This document shows positions 21,091 through 29,340 of a DNA stretch of 32,156 bases, piece after piece. The position numbers were made by a program, and so were the translations under genes. Location: contig CAISPD010000097.1 in assembly GCA_903887275.1 (NCBI GenBank), positions 1 through 32,156 of the forward strand. The letters are read 5' to 3'. Below the pieces are notes generated by a model. It did no database searches, was not told the DNA's origin, and was given only the letters and a program-made list of their open reading frames with translations. The stretch's first letter is position 1. Every line of letters begins with the position of its first letter. Source of the DNA: an uncultured Mucilaginibacter sp. GTDB lineage: Bacteria > Bacteroidota > Bacteroidia > Sphingobacteriales > Sphingobacteriaceae.

Positions 21091-21906
21091 TTATTCAGAT
21101 GCCATTTGTTCTATAACGGCCTGCGTTACGCCGGTAAACGAGAAGCCGCCATCATGGAAAAGGTTTTGCATAGTTACCATCTTAGTGAGGTCAGAGAACA
21201 AAGTAACAACGTAATCAGCACACTGGTCGGCGTTGGCATTGCCAAGCGGACTCATTTTTTCGGCATAATTGATAAATCCGTCAAAACCTTTTACACCTGA
21301 ACCTGCGGTGGTACGTGTTGGAGATTGCGATACCGTATTGATTCGCACTTTCTTTTTGGTGCCATAATAATAGCCAAAATTGCGGGCAATGCTTTCTAAC
21401 ACTGCTTTGTTATCGGCCATATCATTATAATCAGGGAACACACGCTGTGCGGCAATATAAGATAATGCTACAACGGAGCCCCACTCATTGATGGCATCAT
21501 GTTTTAATGCGATCTGTAACACGCGGTGCAAGCTTAAAGCCGAGATATCAAAACCTTTGTGGGTGAATTCGTAATTGTTTTCGTAGTAGGGCAAGCCTTT
21601 ACGAACGTTGATACTCATACCGATAGAGTGCAGAACAAAATCGACACCGCCGCCGAAATGTTCTTTGGCTTTTGCAAAAAGGTTTTCGATATCCTCGTTG
21701 CTGGTTACGTCGGCTCCGATAACCGGGGCATTGCATTCTTCGGCCAGTTTATTAAGTTCGCCCATGCGAAGTGCCAGCGGCGAGTTGGTCAATATGATCT
21801 CGGCACCTTCTTCATGTGCGCGTTGCGCAACTTTCCAGGCGATAGATGCCTCATTAAGCGCACCGAATATGATACCTTTTTTACCTTTTAACAGATTGTA
21901 AGCCAT
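21091..21906 (-). CDS. fabI: Enoyl-[acyl-carrier-protein] reductase (NADH) FabI
   Basis: 271 aa; GKKGIIFGALNEASIAWKVAQ, ALSYIAAQRVFPDYNDMADNKAVLES (Y-x6-K), TRTTAGSGVKGFDGF. Confidence 0.95.
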   Translation of the reverse strand: MAYNLLKGKKGIIFGALNEASIAWKVAQRAHEEGAEIILTNSPLALRMGELNKLAEECNAPVIGADVTSNEDIENLFAKAKEHFGGGVDFVLHSIGMSINVRKGLPYYENNYEFTHKGFDISALSLHRVLQIALKHDAINEWGSVVALSYIAAQRVFPDYNDMADNKAVLESIARNFGYYYGTKKKVRINTVSQSPTRTTAGSGVKGFDGFINYAEKMSPLGNANADQCADYVVTLFSDLTKMVTMQNLFHDGGFSFTGVTQAVIEQMASE

Positions 21907-21997
21907 GTGTTGTTTTTTTATTGGTGGGCAAATTTATATAAATAAGTCGAATTCTGTATTTGTTGCTCTTATTCTTAATTCACTCCAGACTTGAGAC

Positions 21998-23665
21998 TCA
22001 GGACTTAAGACTCTCATCCAGCAATTCCCTTGCGTTCTGCAAAGCGCTTTCCCCCGGTTTGTCGCCGCTAAGCATTTTGGCTATTTCTAAAACACGTTCA
22101 TCCCTGTTCAATTCCTTGATACGGGTATAGGTTGTTGCCGTTGAATTGTCTTTATATACAAAATAATGTGCCCCGCTTTTGCTTGCTATCTGGGGTAGAT
22201 GGGTAATAGCAATCACCTGCAGGTTTTGAGCAAGGCGTTCCATGATTATTCCCACCTTATTGGCCACCTCACCCGAAACTCCTGCATCGATCTCATCAAA
22301 TATAATGGTTGGCAAAGCTGTGTGGCTGGCAATTAACGATTTGATAGCCAACATTAGTCGCGAAAGCTCGCCACCCGAAGCCACTTTGCTCATCTCGGCC
22401 AGGGTATGACCCTTGTTGGCAGAAAACAGGAAGCGAACCTGGTTAATGCCATCCGGCCCGAGGGATTGCAATTGATTTAACTCTATTTTAAGCGTAGAAT
22501 TAGCCATGCCCATTTCCCCCAATGCGTTCACAACCTCATTCTCAATCTCCGGAATCGCCTTTGTCCGATTGGAAGTTAGTTGTTTAGCTAATTGTTCGAG
22601 TATATTTTTATCGAGGGCTAATTGCTTTCGCAGCTTTTCTATGGCTTCATCGCCATGCACCGCTTGCGCTATCTTTTCCGAAAGCTCATCCTGTAATACC
22701 AACAAATCTGCGGTTGTGCTGAGGCGATGTTTCTTTTGCAGGGTATAAATGATATGAAGCCGTTCGTTGATCTCGGCAACCCTGGCTTCATCGGTATGAG
22801 TACGCTGTTCGATATTTTCAATTTCAGCAGCGATGTCTTTTAGTTCAATCGTTACACTTTTGAGTCTTTCATGTTGTTCTGCAATCCCCGGATTGAATTT
22901 TTCAAGCGACGCAAGGTGATGTGTAGCTTCCCGCATTTGCAGTAATGCCGAGGCTTCGCCATCCTGTACCAGATGTATTGCTGCCAAAAGGCTGCGTTTG
23001 ATCTCTTCAGCGTTATTAAGTGTATAGAGTTGTTGTTCCAGTTTTTCCTGCTCGCCGGCTACCAAATTTGCCTTTTCCAACTCATCAAACTGAAACTGAT
23101 AATAATCCAGGTCGGCCTTAGCTTTGTCGCTGGCCGAGATCAACAGTTGTAACCTGCCAGAGTCTTTTTTGTAAGCCTTGAATTTACTGCGATAATCAGT
23201 AAGAAAATCACTATGACCTGCAACTGAATCAACGACCAGTAGCTGGAAATCCGGATCGTTTATCTCGAGCGTAGCGTGTTGGGAGTGAATGTCGATCAAT
23301 TTTTCACCCAATTGCTTCAGCAGGGTAAGGTTTACCGGAGTATCATTAACAAAAGCCCTTGATTTGCCATCAGAACTGATTTCGCGTCTTAAAATGGTTT
23401 CAGCTTCATGGTCCAGGTCGTTTTCATCAAAAAAGCTTTTTAAATGAAATTCTCCGATCAGGAAAGTGCCTTCTATAACACATTTCTTTTGCTGGTTGAA
23501 AAAAAAGCGACTCTCAGCACGTTGACCCAGGATCAATGAAAGTGCTCCCAATATGATGGATTTTCCTGCACCGGTTTCGCCGGTCAGTATATTTAAACCC
23601 TTATCGAAGCTGATTTCCAGGTCGTCTATTAAGGCGTAATTACTGATACTGAGCTTGTAAAGCAT
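21998..23665 (-). CDS. recN: DNA repair protein RecN
   Basis: 555 aa; SISNYALIDDLEISFDKGLNILTGETGAGKSIILGAL, SGGELSRLMLAIK, TIIFDEIDAGVSGEVA, AITHLPQIAS. Confidence 0.96.
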   Translation of the reverse strand: MLYKLSISNYALIDDLEISFDKGLNILTGETGAGKSIILGALSLILGQRAESRFFFNQQKKCVIEGTFLIGEFHLKSFFDENDLDHEAETILRREISSDGKSRAFVNDTPVNLTLLKQLGEKLIDIHSQHATLEINDPDFQLLVVDSVAGHSDFLTDYRSKFKAYKKDSGRLQLLISASDKAKADLDYYQFQFDELEKANLVAGEQEKLEQQLYTLNNAEEIKRSLLAAIHLVQDGEASALLQMREATHHLASLEKFNPGIAEQHERLKSVTIELKDIAAEIENIEQRTHTDEARVAEINERLHIIYTLQKKHRLSTTADLLVLQDELSEKIAQAVHGDEAIEKLRKQLALDKNILEQLAKQLTSNRTKAIPEIENEVVNALGEMGMANSTLKIELNQLQSLGPDGINQVRFLFSANKGHTLAEMSKVASGGELSRLMLAIKSLIASHTALPTIIFDEIDAGVSGEVANKVGIIMERLAQNLQVIAITHLPQIASKSGAHYFVYKDNSTATTYTRIKELNRDERVLEIAKMLSGDKPGESALQNARELLDESLKS

Positions 23666-23669
23666 AATT

Positions 23670-23699
23670 ATTTTAGCATCCTTACGGGGATGCTAAAAT
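23670..23699. repeat. Perfect 12-bp hairpin ATTTTAGCATCC-TTACGG-GGATGCTAAAAT abutting the recN start
   Basis: Exact reverse complement arms; 4 bp between the arm and the recN ATG (23663-23665). Confidence 0.75.
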
Positions 23700-23730
23700 A
23701 GGGTTTTTTAGTGGATTGAGGTATGTTAAG

Positions 23731-23770
23731 TTGGGTTAAGTTGTCCCGATAAGCATCGGGACAACCCAAT
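23731..23770 (-). terminator. Hairpin TTGTCCCGAT-AAGC-ATCGGGACAA, extended with TTGGG/CCCAA around a bulge; likely terminator/REP-like element after the M56 gene
   Basis: 10-bp perfect stem directly downstream of the M56 stop codon. Confidence 0.6.
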
Positions 23771-25909
23771 TCAGTTCTTTCCACTGGTATCCGGTTTGTC
23801 GGCTGGTCTTTGATTTTCTTTAAAAGGTTCAACATTACCTTTTAGATTTTTTATTTCCTCCATTTGTTTCTTAAACTCAGGCGAATTAAAATATTCCTGC
23901 ATTTTTTTCTGAGCTAAGCGCATATCCGCCTGCAGTTTTTTTAATTCAGGACTGTTCTGATATTTTTTCATATTGATACCGGCCTGGCGCATTTCGTCCT
24001 GTATCTTTTTTAATTCAGGACCGTTTTGATAGGCGCGCATTTGTTCGTTTAATACCTTCATTTTTTCCTGCGCATTTTTGATAGCTTCTTTATTGTCCAT
24101 CAGGGAAATACTGTCGCTCATCTTCCTTAATTCTTCAGATTTTTCGCGGAATTCCGGTGAGTTAAAATGCTGGCTCAGCTTCTCACCTGATCTTTTCAAC
24201 TCTTCGGTCTCTTCCTTTATCCTGGCAGGTAATTGGTTTTGCAATTCTTCCTTATACTTCAGATAGTTTTGGTTTGCTTTACTATTATTTGCGCCATTGT
24301 TTTTATAGTCATACTGATAATTTTTGGGGACCCCGTATTTCTTCAGTAAATTGTTGTTCAATGCTTTAAATTCCGGGCTGTTATAATAGTGTTCCATATC
24401 CATTCCCATCTTCTCCATGTTCGCACTCAATGCTTTGGTTTCTGGAGTTTCGGCCCATTTTGATTGAAATTCTTCGGCCATTTTTTGCTGGTTGGCCTCC
24501 ATTTCTTTCCAGGCAGCACTATTATAGTATTCCTCTATTTTTTTACTCTCAACCTCCATTTGTTCCTGCAGTTTCTTCCATTCGGGACTATTGTAATATT
24601 CCTCCATTTTTTTGCCGTCAATCTCCATTTGCTCCTGGAATTTTTTCCATTGGCCGCTGTTATAGTATTTCGACATTTCTTCGCCATATTTTTCCATTTC
24701 GGCCTGGTACTTCTTCATTTTGGAGTCATCGGCAAATGTCATTTTTGAAGTGTCATTACTAAATTCAGCCGCTCTTTTTTGTTTATTAGCAAGCTTTTGT
24801 TTTTCTTTTGAAGTGGTTTTTTTGCGACCTGTATCAGTCAGAAAACTATTGATAACAGCAGGTTTTAATTTGTTAAAAGATATTTTTCCATGGGCTATAC
24901 CCGGGTTTAACCAGGCCAGGCCTGTGATGCTTGCCGTTAACACAACGAAAGCAAGTAGTATGTGGCGTACGTTGCCAATTGGTTTTTTCGTTTTCATGAT
25001 TCTTTCGATCCTGTTTAATAAGTGATACCTTTTCCCGGTTGCCGCAAGGGCCAGCTGTCCTAAGTGGGTACGGGTTTGTTCTAATTTCAACAGTGCATGC
25101 GCATACACTATTGGTTTTTGCGTCGACGCTATTACCATATCGTCGCAGGCGTTTTCGCGCTCGCTATTAATGCTGCGGCCGATTAAATGGGCAAAGGGGT
25201 TAAAGAATAGTAACACCTGCATAGCTTGTTGAATCAGGTTTAGCAGGTAGTCGTTACGTTTAATATGGGCCAGTTCATGCAGCAATATCGCTTCGATCTC
25301 TTCTGTCGATAAGCTTGTTGCTATTGCGGCTGGCAGCAATATAAAAGGCTTAATGTATCCGAACACACAGGGTACATCTACCAGGGTACTGAGGCCAAAA
25401 CTGATTCGCCTTTCGATATCAAATTGCGATGCAAAAGCATTGATCTTTCTTAATATGGCTATATCAATACTGATATGCTGTTTTAATTCTGCAAACCTGG
25501 TTCTGGTTACTATCAACCTTGTGGTATTGTAAAGCAGTCCTGAAAAATAGATCAGTGTTATGTAAGGTAAAAAGCTTTCAATGGTGTAAAACTCTCTGCT
25601 GCTGATGGGTGTGGTGTGCGGAAATTGTAAGGGCATAGCCAACATCGATGGGATATAAGCCAGATTGTTGTCGTTTGGTTTTATAATTGTCCAATGGTAG
25701 ATTCTTATTTCGCCAACCAGCGTGCACAAAAACCAGGTGGTTAAACCTAAAAGCGCTAACATGCCGATATTGTGTTTCGATGCAGCAGACATTGCCGAAA
25801 ATGACATTAGTATCATCCGAAGAAGAAAATAAATAAACAGTCCCTGCCACAATGAGTGGATCACGGCAACACCAATTACCTGGCTGATGTTATATAGGAT
25901 GGTTTCCAT
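23771..25909 (-). CDS. M56-family (BlaR1/MecR1-like) membrane metallopeptidase with long repeat-rich C-terminal region
   Basis: 712 aa; N-terminal TM helices, AILLHELAHIKRNDYLLNLIQQ (HEXXH), NSERENACDDMVI, then a TM helix and about 8 repeats around YxNSPExKK. Confidence 0.9.
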   Translation of the reverse strand: METILYNISQVIGVAVIHSLWQGLFIYFLLRMILMSFSAMSAASKHNIGMLALLGLTTWFLCTLVGEIRIYHWTIIKPNDNNLAYIPSMLAMPLQFPHTTPISSREFYTIESFLPYITLIYFSGLLYNTTRLIVTRTRFAELKQHISIDIAILRKINAFASQFDIERRISFGLSTLVDVPCVFGYIKPFILLPAAIATSLSTEEIEAILLHELAHIKRNDYLLNLIQQAMQVLLFFNPFAHLIGRSINSERENACDDMVIASTQKPIVYAHALLKLEQTRTHLGQLALAATGKRYHLLNRIERIMKTKKPIGNVRHILLAFVVLTASITGLAWLNPGIAHGKISFNKLKPAVINSFLTDTGRKKTTSKEKQKLANKQKRAAEFSNDTSKMTFADDSKMKKYQAEMEKYGEEMSKYYNSGQWKKFQEQMEIDGKKMEEYYNSPEWKKLQEQMEVESKKIEEYYNSAAWKEMEANQQKMAEEFQSKWAETPETKALSANMEKMGMDMEHYYNSPEFKALNNNLLKKYGVPKNYQYDYKNNGANNSKANQNYLKYKEELQNQLPARIKEETEELKRSGEKLSQHFNSPEFREKSEELRKMSDSISLMDNKEAIKNAQEKMKVLNEQMRAYQNGPELKKIQDEMRQAGINMKKYQNSPELKKLQADMRLAQKKMQEYFNSPEFKKQMEEIKNLKGNVEPFKENQRPADKPDTSGKN

Positions 25910-26006
25910 GAGTTATTGATTTGTTGATTTGTTGATCAGTTATTGGTTTACTTGTTGATCAGTGATTTGTTGACCGGTACAATTACAAATCACTAAATAA
26001 CCTCCG

Positions 26007-26381
26007 CTAGGCCTCCAATCCCTCCAGATACTTTTTAATTGCCTCAATCTCATCCTTCGACGCTTTGTGATGGCCGAGGGCTTGTATTACCAGATCTGAT
26101 GTTGAGCCTTCAAATACGGTGGAGATTATCCTGTCGAGCGCACTTACCTGTGCTTTTTCCTGGGTATATGCCGCCTTGTAGATATGCGTTTTAGCAGTAG
26201 TATCGCGTTCTACCAGTCCTTTTTCATCCATGATTTGCATCAGCTTCAGGGTTGTAGTATAGCCTGCACCCTTGGTTTTGGCCAACTCTTCGTGCACATC
26301 ACGCACCGTTGCTTTGCCCATTTTCCAGAGTATCTGCAATATTTCCAATTCACTTTCTGTCGGCTTGATTTCCATTTTCAT
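26007..26381 (-). CDS. BlaI/MecI/CopY-family transcriptional repressor
   Basis: 124 aa; PTESELEILQILWKMGKATVRDVHEELAKTKGAGYTTTLKLMQIMDEKGLVERD. Confidence 0.93.
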   Translation of the reverse strand: MKMEIKPTESELEILQILWKMGKATVRDVHEELAKTKGAGYTTTLKLMQIMDEKGLVERDTTAKTHIYKAAYTQEKAQVSALDRIISTVFEGSTSDLVIQALGHHKASKDEIEAIKKYLEGLEA

Positions 26382-26388
26382 TTTAAAT

Positions 26389-26459
26389 TACGAATTGCTT
26401 CGTACAAATATCTACGATAGATTTCGTATTTGCAAATTTTATTTACGATTTATTTCGTA
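26389..26459. promoter_or_regulatory. Three operator-like dyads TACGA-N6-TCGTA upstream of the BlaI gene
   Basis: TACGAATTGCTTCGTA (26389-26404), TACGATAGATTTCGTA (26413-26428), TACGATTTATTTCGTA (26444-26459). Confidence 0.8.
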
Positions 26460-26588
26460 GATAAGAGACACGGGGAAAATAGAAGTGTTACAGACGATTG
26501 GTATTTTTTTAGTCCTAAAGACCGGAAGCCCGAAAGAAACCTGGAGGTAAATTATTTAAATAATGCTATCAGGTAGGCGCGTCATTGA

Positions 26589-26616
26589 GTCATTTGCTGC
26601 GCGTCATTTGCTGCGC
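26589..26616. repeat. Tandem duplication of 14-mer GTCATTTGCTGCGC
   Basis: Two perfect adjacent copies, with partial GTCA continuing at 26617 and GCGCGTCATT just before. Confidence 0.7.
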
Positions 26617-26789
26617 GTCAGCAAGCGGAGCAGTTTGGTTTAAAGCAATCTACTACAATCATGGTTTACACTTTTTGAGGGGAAATGAGTTTAAACATTT
26701 GTATATCAATTTGTTAAATTGAAATTAACACTGAATTCTGTTAACCATGTAAACCCACAATACAACCAATAAAACGCAATAAAAAAAGC

Positions 26790-27686
26790 TTACCGTCCAA
26801 TTCCCTGGTACTTCTGCCCGTTAGCGGGATCTGCCTGAGTTAAAGCAGCGATAGCGACGGTTTTTTCCCGCGAATCAGCTTTGCTATAGATGGAAACAAG
26901 CTCATCGCTTTTGGCACTGAAAAAAACAACAGGGAACATGGCGCCAAGCCGGGTACGGTCGAGCTGGGCAAGTGTGGGTAATAGGTCGTCTATTACTTTA
27001 CGGCCTTTGGATGTGTTATCGGCCATTTGATCAAGCCCGTTACGGTGATAATCATACAGGATATTTCGCAGCGGCAAATAAGCCCGGTTATTCAAATTTT
27101 CAGACAGCCAATAGCGATTAGTATTGCCATCAAATGCCTTCCAACCCTTATATCCGCCGTTTGATTGCGCATTGTTTACCACAACCTGTGCCAGCTGAAA
27201 ATAGGGGGTTCCGCCGAGGCGGCCAAATGAATCATAATCTATTCCAATGATCACGTAGGCATAAAAAGCCATTACGGATGCAAGATTACTATTGAAAGTT
27301 TGATCGGAGTAATCAATAGTGGAACCTTCGCTATAGGTAAACTCAAAATCTTTGTCGTTTACATTAATTAATGGGGATGAATAGTTACTGTTAAAAACAG
27401 GTCTTGAAGATTGCACTTGCAATTCGCCGCTAAAACTGCTGTTTCCATCCCATGTATTAATATTGAGCACAAATGTACAATCAAAGCGTTCTTGCTGCAT
27501 TACCTGATCCTGGCACCATTTTCTACCATTCAGAAAGTCTTTCATAGACGTTTCAAGCGACTGAAAAATATGGCGGTTACTGGATTGAATTTTTCCCGAA
27601 ATAACCTTTACCTGAGCATTCAGATCCTGGGCCTGAGCTGAATAGCCAATAAACAGGAAAATAATATAAAGACTAATTTTTCGCAT
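26790..27686 (-). CDS. DUF4835-family secreted protein (family annotated as type IX secretion protein PorD in some databases, from memory)
   Basis: Signal peptide MRKISLYIIFLFIGYSAQAQ; DLNAQVKVISGKIQSSNRHIFQSLETSMKDFLNGRKW and AMFPVVFFSAKSDELVSIYSKA. Listed ORF starts at 27719; MRKIS at 27686 is the better start. Confidence 0.83.
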   Translation of the reverse strand: MRKISLYIIFLFIGYSAQAQDLNAQVKVISGKIQSSNRHIFQSLETSMKDFLNGRKWCQDQVMQQERFDCTFVLNINTWDGNSSFSGELQVQSSRPVFNSNYSSPLINVNDKDFEFTYSEGSTIDYSDQTFNSNLASVMAFYAYVIIGIDYDSFGRLGGTPYFQLAQVVVNNAQSNGGYKGWKAFDGNTNRYWLSENLNNRAYLPLRNILYDYHRNGLDQMADNTSKGRKVIDDLLPTLAQLDRTRLGAMFPVVFFSAKSDELVSIYSKADSREKTVAIAALTQADPANGQKYQGIGR

Positions 27687-28881
27687 TGATGAGTTCAGTA
27701 ACTTTATTACAAATATCAACGGCCACTTGTTCTTTGTGTTTTAGCTTGAAAATGCTTTTTTGCAGTTGAGAATCTATAATGGTTATCTTATTGGTATCCG
27801 ATTTAAAACCGGCACCTTTATCATTTAGCGAATTTAACACAATTAAGTCGAGGTTTTTCTTTTGCAGCTTTTCAATGGCGTTTTTTTCCTCGTCGTTGGT
27901 TTCCAGTGCAAAGCCAACCAATACCTGTCCATTTGCCTTTTGCTGACCCATGGTTTTCAAAATATCGACTGTTTTTTTCAGATCAATATGCAGCTCTTTG
28001 TCCTGTTTTTTGATTTTTTGAACAGATACTGTTACAGGTGTGTAATCGGCAACCGCAGCACACATCACACAGGCTTTGCTGTCAGGGAAAAAGCGCAGAC
28101 AGGCATCCAGCATATCGGCTGCTGAAATAATATCAATACGATTGATATCATGGTATTTACTTTTTTCGGTGGTTGGGCCGGCTATCAGGGTAACATTGGC
28201 GCCAAGCGAAGCAAATTGATCAGCTATCGCAAACCCCATTTTACCCGATGAATGATTACCGATAAAGCGCACGGGGTCAATAGCTTCGTAAGTAGGGCCA
28301 GCAGTTACCAGTATATTTTGGCCGTAAAGCGGTAATTTACTCTTGATATCCGTTTCCAGGAAAGCTACGATCACTTCAGGTTCGGCCAGTCGGCCTTCTC
28401 CATGCAAGCCGCTGGCCAGTTCGCCTTTGCCGGGGCTGATCAGGATATTGCCAAATGATTGCAACAGGCCGATATTATGTTGGGTTGCTTCATGCTTCCA
28501 CATATCAAGATCCATTGCCGGTGCAAAATAAACCGGGCATTTGGCAGAGAGGTAAACTGCGGTTAGCAGGTTATCGCTTAGGCCAGTGGCTATTTTAGCA
28601 AGCGTATTGGCGCTGGCAGGAGCAATGATCATCAGATCGGCCCAAAGACCTAACTCGACATGATTGTTCCATTCGCCCGTTTCTGGTGTAAAATATTCTA
28701 CCAAAACCGGTCGTTTTGAAAGCGTCGAAAGTGTAAGTGGCGTTATGAAGTTGGTAGCATCAGGGGTCATCAGCACCTGCACATTGGCACCTGCCTTTAC
28801 AAGCAACCTTACAAGGGTTGCAGCTTTATAGGCAGCAATACTACCGCAAATGCCAAGAATGATTTTTTTGCCCTCAAGCAT
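27673..28881 (-). CDS. coaBC: Bifunctional phosphopantothenoylcysteine decarboxylase / phosphopantothenate-cysteine ligase
   Basis: 402 aa; GKKIILGICGSIAAYKAATLVRLLVKAG, APAMDLDMW, ILVTAGPTYEAIDPVRFIGNHSSGKMG. Confidence 0.96.
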   Translation of the reverse strand: MLEGKKIILGICGSIAAYKAATLVRLLVKAGANVQVLMTPDATNFITPLTLSTLSKRPVLVEYFTPETGEWNNHVELGLWADLMIIAPASANTLAKIATGLSDNLLTAVYLSAKCPVYFAPAMDLDMWKHEATQHNIGLLQSFGNILISPGKGELASGLHGEGRLAEPEVIVAFLETDIKSKLPLYGQNILVTAGPTYEAIDPVRFIGNHSSGKMGFAIADQFASLGANVTLIAGPTTEKSKYHDINRIDIISAADMLDACLRFFPDSKACVMCAAVADYTPVTVSVQKIKKQDKELHIDLKKTVDILKTMGQQKANGQVLVGFALETNDEEKNAIEKLQKKNLDLIVLNSLNDKGAGFKSDTNKITIIDSQLQKSIFKLKHKEQVAVDICNKVTELINAKN

Positions 28882-28901
28882 GTAATGAAAGTAAAAAATA
28901 A

Positions 28902-28983
28902 AAATTCAAAATTCAAAAGAAACAGGGGCTTTGTTCAAACATGCTACCTGTTTTGGCTAACGCCATTTTTGAATTTTGAATTT
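28902..28983. repeat. 17-bp perfect inverted repeat AAATTCAAAATTCAAAA ... TTTTGAATTTTGAATTT with nested AAACAGG/CCTGTTT
   Basis: Arms at 28902-28918 and 28967-28983, 48-nt spacer, in the rpoZ-coaBC gap. Confidence 0.75.
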
Positions 28984-29005
28984 ATAAATTCCGGACCAGC
29001 TAAGC

Positions 29006-29332
29006 TTATTCCTTAGTTGGGTTGCGATAGTAGATCTTATCTTCTAAAAACTCCTGAACAGCAACCAAAGAAGGTTTCGGTAATTTTTCGTAGTGCTTAG
29101 ATATCTCTATCTGTTCGCGATTTTCAAAGATCTCTTCCAGATTATCATTTGAAGACGCGAATTCGGAAAGCTTTTGATGCAATTCTTCCTTAACGTTATT
29201 TGATATCTGGTTGGCACGTTTCGCCATAATTACGATCGACTCGTAAATGTTGTCGGTTTTTACATCCAGGTCGCGTAAGTCGCGGGTAATGGTGCTACTG
29301 GCCACAGCGGGTTTATTTGCAGTGTTGGTCAT
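29006..29332 (-). CDS. rpoZ: DNA-directed RNA polymerase omega subunit
   Basis: 108 aa; RDLRDLDVKTDNIYESIVIMAKRANQISNNVKEELHQKLSEF. Confidence 0.87.
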   Translation of the reverse strand: MTNTANKPAVASSTITRDLRDLDVKTDNIYESIVIMAKRANQISNNVKEELHQKLSEFASSNDNLEEIFENREQIEISKHYEKLPKPSLVAVQEFLEDKIYYRNPTKE

Positions 29333-29340
29333 ATCAATTT

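Noticed and set aside
24430-25025. Plus-strand ORFs antisense to the M56 repeat region
   Set aside because: Apparent repeats in these translations are shadows of the coding repeats on the minus strand.
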